Positions 23,550-32,903 of a DNA stretch of 64,000 nucleotides are shown here, in pieces; within the stretch, counting starts at the first letter, position 1; every line of letters begins with the position of its first letter. The DNA lies in the NCBI RefSeq assembly GCF_010093595.1, contig NW_022985448.1, positions 1,282,593 through 1,346,592 on the forward strand. The letters are read 5' to 3'. The stretch comes from Mytilinidion resinicola. Taxonomy: Eukaryota; Ascomycota; Dothideomycetes; Mytilinidiales; Mytilinidiaceae. Both the position numbers and the translations under genes were made by a program. The notes below the pieces were generated by a model, which worked only from the letters and a program-made list of their open reading frames with translations, was not told where the DNA came from and ran no database searches.

Positions 23550-24485
23550 TCATCGTCTCAGCTTCCCAAGAAGATTACCAACTGCCAGCTTGGCCCTCTG
23601 CGGCCTCGGCGGGAGCTCCGCGGACTGATTCTCGAGATCGCTCTGCTGTCCACCACCCACTACGCCTGTCTCCTGGCCCACTGGTCCGCTGTATTCAGGG
23701 GCCATGCCATATCCGCTAGGCTCCTGTGATCCGCTTCCCATGTGTGGCCACATTTCCATAGCATTTTGTTGTGGATGAAGCTTCGTGGCTCCTGGAGGTG
23801 GCACGTATGAAGGGGGGGCATCGTGGTTGTAGACTGGAGGAGGCTCGAAGTAAGTGCCGTCGTTGGCTCGGTATGGTTGTTGCTGGTACTGTCGTTGCTG
23901 GGTATTGTAAAACGTGAAGTGATTCTGCGGTGCCTGGCCGTACGGCATTTGGCCGTAGCGCTGACGGTCACGGAGGGGAACTAGCCACTTCAGTTTTGTC
24001 AGCGTGTGTCTTATAGAGATAGCAGTATGGCTAGGGACAGATTTGGGCTTAGGCGGTTGCAGGTGGAAGATAGATATCTGCAACTGTCGCCCTCACCAAA
24101 TGTCTGCTGATTTATGCGCAATTGCTGCTAGCTGCTTTTAAGAAGACGGTCAAGCAGCAGTTTTGGTATTCCAAGGTAGGTGGGGTAGTTTGGCTGGAAG
24201 CACACGTACTCGGTGATATGCGAGGAGCGGTAGGCCTTTGCGCATGCGGCTCTTGGCGTGAATGTATCCACCTAGGAACCAGGCCATGAAGAAGATGAAG
24301 ATGGCGGCAAGAATGGACCATTTGATTATTTCTCCTTTCTAGGGCAAATGTCAGTATAAGCAACAACAATCAACGAGCGACACCATGTTCGAGAAGCTTA
24401 CCGTTGTGTACCAGAAGCCGTTGTACTGGTAGCATTGGATATCGCCATTGAAGTCCTCCACGCAATCACTCCTCTTCGAGAACAT
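23550..24485 (-). CDS. RCR-family single-pass membrane protein (chitin deposition/Congo-red resistance type), 216 aa
   Basis: Three exons on minus: 24485-24402, 24338-24210 and 23987-23550 (651 nt), phase 0 at both junctions. The short N-terminus MFSKRSDCVEDFNG with CYQYNGFWYTT precedes one membrane helix (IIKWSILAAIFIFFMAWFLG). Then come a basic stop-transfer patch (HAKSRMRKG), the hallmark LLAYHRWLVP, and a long Gln/Pro/Tyr-rich cytosolic tail with PPPVYNHDAPPSYVPPPG, a PPxY-type motif. RCR proteins act in plasma-membrane protein sorting through PPxY binding to Rsp5-type ubiquitin ligases and affect cell-wall chitin; that is family knowledge. The second intron is unusually long (222 nt), but the join YHR-WLVP is the conserved one. 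Confidence 0.85.
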
Positions 24486-25124
24486 GGCTGGCATTGATTT
24501 AGGCTCGTACGCCAAGAGCTATGAAGTCAAGCTGAATAGGGCGATGTGCGGAAGGTGCTGTTCGTCAAAGTCGGGAGCCAAGGAGTCGTATTAGAGTTAC
24601 GATTCAGGGAGGGCGATGGTATTGAGGGAAATATAATTCCAAGAGGAAGGCTGAGCAAAAGACGTGCGACGGCGTCCAACGTGTGGGGTTTCAGGAAGGT
24701 CGAGGTAGTTTCACGATGTGTCTGAGGGAGTGTTGCTGACTGCGAGCCAGCGAACAACAGCAAGGGGCTGGAGGCTGGGAGGCGTGTCCAGAAGCGATTG
24801 AAGGAGCAACAGGATGATGCAAGGAGATGCAAAAAGAGAGACAGAGGACCCGCCGTCTTAGAGAGAGGAGTGGCTGGATCTCGCAAGGAGGGTGGTGCAG
24901 CCGGTGCTGGAGATGCGTTCGGGAATGAAGGCAGAAGCCCCCAGCCACGTCCAAGCTCCCAAATCGCAGCTCCTGGTCCACTGTTTTTACGGTCCCTGCA
25001 TAAAGATCACCGCTCGGCATAACTTATTTACGCCTTGCCAGTCACCAGTTCACTCATGCTCAATGTATCTCACCTCGAATATGGAGAGAATATGCTGGCA
25101 CTCATGCTAGAACACCAGTTTGGG
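24486..25124. other. Intergenic region upstream of the RCR-family gene
   Basis: Promoter side of the minus-strand gene. Chance frames occur on both strands. No tRNA or coding region supported. Confidence 0.4.
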
Positions 25125-25320
25125 CACGCCGCCTTTTCATCTTGTCCCAATTTATGATGAGGTGCTGAAGCACCGCAACCGGTGGCAAGTAGGCCGACTG
25201 TCAGCGCTGAAAAGTCTCCAATTCAAGTTCTCAGGGGACTTTACACCTTATCAAAGCTTTTAGAATATACCAACAGTCGTGAGCGAGTGTGCCTAGACTT
25301 TCGGTAAAGCATTGTGTGTA
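25125..25320. repeat. Degenerate direct repeat, copy A
   Basis: Aligns by eye with 26296-26505 at roughly 65-70 percent. Shared blocks include GAAGCACCGCAACCGGTGGC versus GAAGCACCACAAACAGCGGC, and GAGCGAGTGTGCCTAGACTT versus GAGCGAATGTGCCTAGGCTT. Many differences in the best blocks are transitions. It flanks the two MITE-like elements. Confidence 0.6.
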
Positions 25321-25359
25321 CTGATATCACTTATGCCCGAGAAAAAAGCCAGCGCATTA

Positions 25360-25783
25360 ACGTACCCTGCGGGTGAGCTGCCCATGCGGGCGAGCTGCCC
25401 AGTCCGTGCACCACTAGAAATTCAATAATCTAACCTTAAATAACTCTACAACTACCTAATAAAAAGTTATACAAATATAATATATTATTCTTATATATAT
25501 AAATACTTAGTATATAGAATATAAAGTCTATTTTTATAGTAGTTAACTAATTATTAAATTTAGACCCCTATTTTAGACCTTACCCTTTATTACTAGCTAA
25601 CTACTATAAGGATAGACTCTATATTCTATATACTAAGTATTTATATATATAAGAATAATACATTAAATTTATATAACTTTTTATTAGGTGGTTGTAGAGT
25701 TATTTAAGGTTAGATTATTGAATTTCTAGTGGTGCACGGACTGGGCAGCTCGCCCGCATGGGCAGCTCACCCGCAGGGTACGT
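25360..25783. mobile_element. Foldback/MITE element 1, 424 bp, near-complete palindrome
   Basis: Starts ACGTACCCTGCGGGTGAG and ends with its reverse complement CTCACCCGCAGGGTACGT, flanked by TA on each side (25358-25359 and 25784-25785). The arms pair for about 200 bp each, with few changes, around a short centre near 25560-25610. The outer 60 bp is GC-rich and contains two near-repeats of GGGCGAGCTGCCC-type sequence; the inside is strongly AT-rich. No transposase is encoded. TA target duplication with inverted repeats fits a non-autonomous Tc1/mariner (pogo/Fot1-like) derivative; the superfamily is inference. Confidence 0.85.
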
Positions 25784-25785
25784 TA

Positions 25786-26217
25786 ACGTGTTCTACATGC
25801 ATGTGGTGGTTACAAGCGAGTGGTGGCGCTTAATTTTTGGTGCGATTTGGACGTTTTAACACCCCAGCAACCTCAACAACTATAAAAGATTTGAATCTAT
25901 AACTTAGAATAAAGATATGCATAGCTGTTTCAATATTATAAGACAAATTTTTAGGGTCTCTTGATGGCCACATTTAGTTATAGTAGAGTTTTGGCCCCCT
26001 AGCATTGGGTAAGATCTACGATATAATAGAATTACAGAGACACATCACTCCAAACTATTGCCTAGCCATTGAAATGAGCTAAATACTATATGCATTCATA
26101 CAATCTTATTTAATACTTTATGGTTGTTGAGATTGCTGGGGTGTCAAAACGTCCAAATCGCACCAAAAATTAAGCGCCACCACTCGCTTGTAACCACCAC
26201 ATGCATGTAGAACACGT
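25786..26217. mobile_element. MITE element 2, 432 bp, 101-bp terminal inverted repeats
   Basis: Left arm 25786-25886 starts ACGTGTTCTACATGCATGTG; right arm 26117-26217 is its reverse complement, with only about three transition differences across 101 bp. The 230-bp centre is AT-rich and non-coding. Flanked by TA at 25784-25785 (shared with element 1) and TA at 26218-26219. The termini share the ACGT tip with element 1 but are otherwise unrelated, so this is a second family. No open frame for a transposase. Confidence 0.88.
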
Positions 26218-26295
26218 TAGAGTGGGGAGATAGCATTGTAATCATTCTCTTTCTGCGGCTTCTATGCTTCGATTACCTCCCAGAAATCTGATTTG

Positions 26296-26505
26296 CACAC
26301 GTCGTCTTTCATTTATTCCATAATGATGATGATGTGTTGAAGCACCACAAACAGCGGCCAACTACGGTGACTGTAAGCGCATGGACCCTCTCTGAGTTAG
26401 CTCTTAAGTCTCTTTATATTTTATCGGAATTTTCATAATGCGCCGTAGCACCTCAAACGATGTTGAGCGAATGTGCCTAGGCTTCTGGCAAGGCACTATA
26501 TCATC
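26296..26505. repeat. Degenerate direct repeat, copy B
   Basis: Same orientation as copy A (25125-25320) and on the other side of the two MITEs. It contains CGCCGTAGCACCTCAAACGA at 26441-26460, which also resembles 250-269. Not coding. Confidence 0.6.
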
Positions 26506-27512
26506 CTAATGGACTGTAGCCCGATGTTACTACAAAGGTTGGAAACTTTATAAAATGATGAAAGTCTATCCTGTCTACCTTTTATGAAATGTATCAAGAT
26601 ATTTCAAACAGTAGCAGTCAAGCGTATACAGACCCACAGCGAGGTCGTGGCAGTAAGACAGAGGGCCGGGCCTGAACATCCTACCCTTCAAAACACACAT
26701 TTTCCTCCTCTTTTTCTTTTGCATCGTGCAAAGACATCTGAAAGATTCAGTTCCAAGCTATCGTACTCCTCGACCGCCATTTCCGCCTCAGCGAATCTCA
26801 CCTTTCTCCCTATTGGACTCCTCTCTATATCAGGTTCTTATTTCGAACACAACCACAATCTTCTATCCGGCGCGGTGTAGTTGGCTTAGCATGCTCTCGG
26901 TTCTGAATCTGTCGATCCGTCCCGCCAGCGACCCAGGTTCGATCCCAGGCGTCGGACACATGACTGTTCATATTCTTTTTGGCCTCCCGGTCGCTATGAG
27001 GTTGATTTCAGATCCATATATGGAGTTCATGTACGAGAAGGAGAGCTGAGCAAGCCCCTACCTATTTCAGACTTGGAGAACATAGAGAAAACTTCACCTA
27101 GGACCTCAATGATAAAGTGCGAACATGTTTCTTTCTTGAGTCCTATAGCTACACGACACCACCTCCATCCCTTCCTGGAGTTGCGCAAAAAAGCCAGCTA
27201 TAAAAACAGTGCTCCGAATGGTATCATCACCCGCAAACTCCAGCCATCCAGCCTGTGCCCGTCTGTTCCTGAATGATCCACCCAAGCCAGCCCAACCGGA
27301 ACCCAACCCGATCTTATTTCCTGGCCAGACGCCAAACTACCCTAGCTCCGTCGTGCTGCTCACTACTGAAACAGGCACACAAAGCCGCTCGTCTCAAGCG
27401 GCGCTGCCCACGGTCACTAATGGCAAGACTCCGACCCGTGCAATTCGCTTATAACTGAAAGGAAAAGGTTGGATACATAGAACGACGGGGAGTCAAAATA
27501 CATCGGGAGAAT
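26506..27512. other. Non-coding region between repeat island and SNT2-like gene
   Basis: Apart from the tRNA-like sequence at 26866-26957, I see only short chance frames. The right part is the 3' flank of the minus-strand SNT2-like gene. Confidence 0.4.
26866..26957 (+). tRNA. tRNA-like sequence, Gln(CTG)-type, probably decayed
   Basis: The acceptor halves TCCGGCG (26866-26872) and CGTCGGA (26950-26956) pair 7 of 7, with one G-U. An A-box-like GGTGTAGTTGG and a perfect B box GGTTCGATCC follow in order, with a TTTTT terminator at 26976-26980. The anticodon loop reads TTCTGA, giving CTG. Problems: position 8 is C rather than T, the T stem has a central A-A mismatch, and the anticodon stem pairs only with a bulge (CTcGG with CCAG) if a ~17-nt intron is removed. 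This is either a divergent intron-containing gene or a pseudogene; I favour a pseudogene. Confidence 0.45.
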
Positions 27513-30500
27513 CTAATGCAAAAGGTTCCGCAACGACGGACTAGCGCTCGCGCCTCCGGGCATCCGGTTGTCGCCTTGAGGGGGTGCTGTTGGCGTCTCT
27601 CTCATCGCTACGTCGCGTGGCGTTGAGGGCCGCGTGTTGTGAAGCTGTCCAGGGCCCGGGCTCCCGTGGTGGTTCGGATACGCGAATGGACTTTCTGTCT
27701 GCCTTGATGGCATGGACCCATTGTGCTGAGGCGGCGGTCCATTTGTATGAGGCGGCGGTCCATTGGCGTGAGGTGGCGGCCCATTAGGGTGAGTTGGGGA
27801 GTAGGGCAGGTGCGGGGAATGCATGCCATTTGTCATAGTCATCATTGGAGCATTGGAGAGATGGAGGGGCGCAGGAGTATGGATTGGAGGATAGGGCGAC
27901 CGAACAGGTCCGTGATGTATAGGCTGATAGGATGGAGGCCCGGAAAACTGTTGGTACCCATTCGTTTGATGCATTGGGGTGTATGGCGTCTGATATGGTT
28001 GGTGGTGAGGAGGCATAGGCGGTACCTGCTGAGGAGGATGAGGTTGATGAGGCTGATGAGGTGGCGGTGGGTGAGAAATCCCGTTGCTCATTTGCGGTGG
28101 ATGAGGTCCCCAATCTGGCATATGCGGTGGTTGCGGTGGCATGTGAGGGTTCGGCGGCCAACTGGGCATTGGTGGAACATATGAAGACGGCGGAGGAGGG
28201 GGTGATCGGACCGGTAGCTGTTGAGGTTCTGGAATAGTTTGAGCTGGTGGTGTTGGCGACGGTGCTCTCTCCAACTCTTCTGGTTCTTCAGGGGCCATTT
28301 TCTTCTTCCAGTGGCATTTTTGACATAGGTACTTGGCGATCTGGGTGATCGTGACGTCTGTGCCTACCGTGAGCCTGGGCGCAACATCAGGCGCGGGAGG
28401 TGTGGCGTCGGGCATCGCATAGTCGTGATCTCCTGTGCCATTGGGCAACTGGATTCCGTCAGGTCTTGGTTGATTCTCTGAGGCAATGTGGTTTTCTCGG
28501 TCGACGCCATTCATGACAAGTCCCTCCATTGGCTGGCTAGTAGTGAGTGGAATTAGTTTTGGGGCCGGAGAGTCCTGGACTTTCCACCACTTCGGGCTCG
28601 CGTCAATATCACACGTAGCGCATCGGCGTTCTAATCGCGCAGACTTTGCTTCAGTATCCTCCTCTTCCTCTTTAACCTGAAGCCCAGCGTTGGACGGTCG
28701 TCCTGGCCTCGCTGACGTCGGGGTTGGATTCGTTGTTGAAGTGCGCCGATTAACTGGAGCTGGCCCTGTTGTCGCCGCGGGTAGTGTTTTCGTGGTTTGA
28801 TCCATGAGACTAGCCTTCCGCGCGGTCCCGGTCAGTGTGAGGTCTGCCTGCTTGTAGTTCTGGGCGTATAGTTGTAGTGCATTTGTACCAGCCTCATCAA
28901 TTACCTCGCTCATCTGATGGACAATGGTTTTCGGTGTATGCTCCTTGCACCAGATAGCAGCAGTCATTGAGCCGGTTTCCCCACCAATCGTGAAAGTTGG
29001 AATTGCATCCCGACGAGTAGCCTTTACGGGTGTAATATCAAATCCGAACGTATAATTTGCCGCGTGTGCGCAACCCACGTGAAAGAGGGCATGGCATTGA
29101 TGGCAGGAAACACAGGCGCCCACCGATGTCTTACAGATCTTGCAGCTACCATCATATCGAAGTGTTGGCGCACCCACGCCTTCGACAACGTCCAGTGTCT
29201 TGGCTTTAACGAATTTGGTTTCTGGACACCACACCGCACAATGAACGTGGACCCAGTTGTTGTCGGCCGTTCGCTTCAATGGCCCACGAGGTATTTCAGG
29301 CCGGCCTTTATCGCGTTGTCCTTGACGGTAGTCTTCTCTGAATTTGTCGACAAGCTCTTTTTCAAGTCTCTCCTTTTCCCTCTCCCTGTCAGTCTTCTTC
29401 TTGTGAGATACCTTGGGAGGCTCCACGAGGTCAATATCAACGTCGACGACCGGACAAAGCACGCAGGAATAATTCTAAATGGCGTGAGTATTCGGCCAAC
29501 CTCTAGCAGGTGTGATGCACTTACATATGAAACTTGCTCCTTCTTATCGTTTTTACACATATCGCAGAACCAATTTGGATTCCTAATATACTCTATGCCA
29601 TAGCAATTTCGGTGAACGGTCAACTTGCAACCACTACAGCTGATATGCTGATCGCCGAGTGGTTCGAGTTGCCTACAGACAGCACATGGTAAGATACGCA
29701 TCCTAGGCTTGGCGGGAATAGGGGGAGGAGTAGGGGCTCGGGGAGGGGGTGGAGGTTTCTCCACCTTCTCCTTCTTCTTTGGAACGGGTTCGGCGATAGG
29801 CGTCACGGTGCCACTGTCTTTGTCGGCGGCCGTCGTCTTTAATTTCTTCTTGGGTGGTTCAGGAACCGGTTGGCTGATCAGCTCCATCTCTGGGAGCAGC
29901 TCTGGCCCTGGATGGGTCGCGGCTTCGTTTGCAGCGTAAACCTCTTTCAGGAGTTCCTCATCAATCCTCCTCTTCCAAGCTTTGCCTCCACCCTGCGCAA
30001 CCTTCTTCGCGATTTCATCCGTGTTCTCCCACTTCACGGCATACTTTCGCCACAGACCAGCGCAGCGCAGACACAATGAAACGACGAATCCGCCGGCTTT
30101 CTCTTTCGCCATCGGCTTGCCCTCGGCGGATATGATGGTGCCAGGCGCAGCACCCGGAGCTCGGCGCCATTGCCGAGATGACCGAGTTGAGCAAAACTTG
30201 CACTGAAAACCACGCTTCTTCGCCATGGCCTTGTCGTTATCGAATGCGGAATCATCATAGTCGTCTGCAACATCGTCGAGTAATCTAGTACTAGGATCGG
30301 CCTTCACGCCGAAATCAGGCTTTGCATCAGCTTCGGCCTTTTTGTTTTTTCCCTTTCGACCTCCATAGCCTCCCCAGATCTCTTTGCCCTTTGGAGTCTT
30401 CTTCCAGAGGTAATAGTATCTGACTGCATCTGCGTGGCTGATCGTCTTAACGTGCATGCGAACACTTCGAATTTCAGACCCGTATTTGGCTACGCCGTCA

Positions 30501-32903
30501 TCCCACCGCTTCATTTCTTCCTTGGTCAATTCTGGTTCGTGGAGATCTTTTCGCCTGTCGATTTTCTTGACATGCTTCAACGCGACGTCAGCGTCGTACT
30601 GGTACTTCGTAAATAGCTGTAGGCACTTGTCAAGGAAGTTGGTGTTGTACTCCTCGACTCCGATAGCTTTAGCAAATGTCTTTGCACGGTCCATGTAGAC
30701 GTTGACTTGCTCCTCCGTGCATGTGGGAGAGTCGTCCTCGCCTCTAGATGAATGCACACCCAAAGGCGGCATTTTGAATAGGAGTTCGGCGGTACATTTG
30801 GAATCCTTATTGGGTAGATCTTCGCCTCGACGGACATATCCCGCAGGCTCGTCTTGTACCCACTTTGGGCGCTTTGCTTTTTCTGCCCTGTCCGCCTCCA
30901 TTGCAGCGACAGTCTCCTTGGAAAGCTTGGTCTCCTTCTTATGGCCTGGTCCTTTGACATAACGTTTCTTGATCTCTGCTGGCTTCACCAGCTCGACTAC
31001 ATGGCCATGCCATACGTTGACGTTAGCTTGATGTCTCGGACCGAGGCGAGAACTGGCACGTGGATAGATCGCTCGATCATCGTATTGCAATGCGTCTTCT
31101 ACACGGCAATGAATCCCTAGATAGCGCATAGGCCACATCTTTGCAAGTGCAATCTCGGCCTGAGTTCCCGGATGTTTGTCGATCACGGGTGCATCGGATC
31201 CACTGGGACTAGGTGTGGTAGTAGCACCTCCGGCATCTTCCTCTTCTTCGTCAAGAAGCTCCTCTTCGTCAGGATCTTCATTGGCACCGCCAATCAGCGG
31301 AGTCCGACGAGCCTCCAACTTTCGCTCTTGAGCTCTACTACATGGACCGCAAGCCCATGCGAAACCCCTGGATGGTTTCTTCAGTAGAGGCGGACGGACG
31401 CAAGTCATATGGTACGTGTTGCGGCAAACTGCGCATTCAACTGAATCAGTCCTGTCGCGCGATAGAGTTTAGCATTGATTTTAGATTGATAGACAGTGTA
31501 GATGACTTACGATGCGCAATATGATGTACAGCGCTTGCAAGTTTTTACCGCACTCGTCAGTTCCTTCACACGGGCGGCCTCAACGACCAAGTATTTCCAC
31601 CGCTCGTCTAGCGCTTTCTTCACCTTTTCGGGGACGTTGATGACCGACGAAGTTGGGATCGCTTCATACCATCGGTGGATGAAGCGATCGAAGACCTGGA
31701 TAAAGTAGAAGGAATCCTTCGTCTTCCGATACTCGTCAAGGTCTTTAATCTCGCTCCGGTGGACAATCTTACATCGTCCGCGCAAGGAAGTGATTGGGCA
31801 TATGTCTGAATGCATAGTGGAATAGACAAGGCGAGTGTCGTTGTTGTATCGCAAGACATCCCGTGGCCTGTAGTACCAATTGCAGCGCATAGAGTCAACA
31901 GGCGCACTTGGCTTGTTGTCCACATGGAGAAACTCCATGATTCTACAGAGGTAATATGGCTCCCCTGGTGGCTCACAGACGAGATAGACGTGATCTAGGC
32001 ACAAATTTAGCACGCTTCTAGGGTCCCAAAGATTGTCAAGGCTTTAGTATACGCACCATTCACAGACAAGAAGGTGCCATCATCCGCCTCGAGTTTGCCG
32101 TTCTTCAAAAAAGCTTTCGATTTCTCAAAGGTCATCATGTTCGTTTCCCGCGAGTGATTAGCTGCAATCATGGCGGTGGATCGTCGCGAAGACGCTTGGC
32201 CCGACGCATGACCGCCAGAATGATTCCCATTCGTGGTCGCATGATTTGCAGCGTTCTTCCGTCGTTTCGGTTGCGGTGCAGGAGCAATATTGGGATTTGC
32301 TGAGAAGCTCGAAGTTCCGGGTATTGTGGACGGTGCTTCCTTCGAGGGCGGAGTGGGCGCCCATGTCGTGGTGCCTGTACCGTTGGCCTTCTTCCCACTC
32401 GCTCCAGGAGATTGTCTGCCCTCGCTCGCAAGCGACCCACGCGATGGTGCCTCAGATATTGTTCCATTGGCTGGCACGGGCGCGGCTTCGAAGTCCATCT
32501 CGACGTCCTCGGCGTAGTTTATTCGCGAAGTGCCTGGGCGGTTCCGCGAACGCGTCCCGTAAGGCGCAGCGCCGGCGCCTGATTCTTTCGCTGACGCATG
32601 CGAGGACGCAGAAGTCGTTGCGGTCATGGGTTGCGATTGCGCTGGCGCATCCGCTGCTGAAGGGGTGCCGACCGCTGACTGGGTCTGTGGTGCTGGTTGG
32701 CGGAGGTCTGAGGATGTGGTGGGCGTCGAGGTTCGAGTACTCGGGGGCTTGTCCGCCACGGTCGAAGGCGTTACATCGTCCGCAGTCGCTTTTGCGGCGA
32801 TGCCTGGCGCGTTCTCCTCGCTGCGCGCGGCGTCTGCCGCGTTGGGGTGATTCACAGCTCTGAAGGACGAAGCCTCGCCTCCGCCATTCCGAACATCAAC
32901 CAT
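27513..32903 (-). CDS. SNT2: Snt2-like multi-domain chromatin reader (BAH, PHD, SANT, ePHD), 1739 aa
   Basis: Four exons on minus: 32903-32057, 31994-31511, 31451-29525 and 29474-27513 (5220 nt), with introns of only 50-62 nt. Order by approximate residue: a 1-280 low-complexity Ser/Thr/Ala region; BAH 283-430 (DHVYLVCEPPGEPYYLCRI, LVYSTMHSDICP); PHD1 ~435-490 spanning an intron (CASTDSVECAVC, TYHMTC); SANT ~705-790 (KEEMKRWDDGVAKYGSE); GATA-like finger ~865-915 (CKFCSTRSSRQWRR, CLRCAGLW); PHD2 ~1035-1083 (CAVCRQLEPLGDQHISC); extended PHD ~1087-1290 (VHVHCAVWCPE); Pro-rich tail. In yeast, Snt2 works with Ecm5 and Rpd3 and binds histone H3; in other fungi it links to stress and fusion responses. 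The ATG at 32903 is the first in frame; only non-ATG codons lie upstream. Confidence 0.92.

Noticed and set aside
27723..28184. 153-codon Arg/Trp/Met-rich plus frame
   Set aside because: Antisense of the Pro/His-rich tail of the Snt2-like protein.
32246..32863. 205-codon plus frame
   Set aside because: Antisense of the low-complexity N-terminus of the Snt2-like protein.
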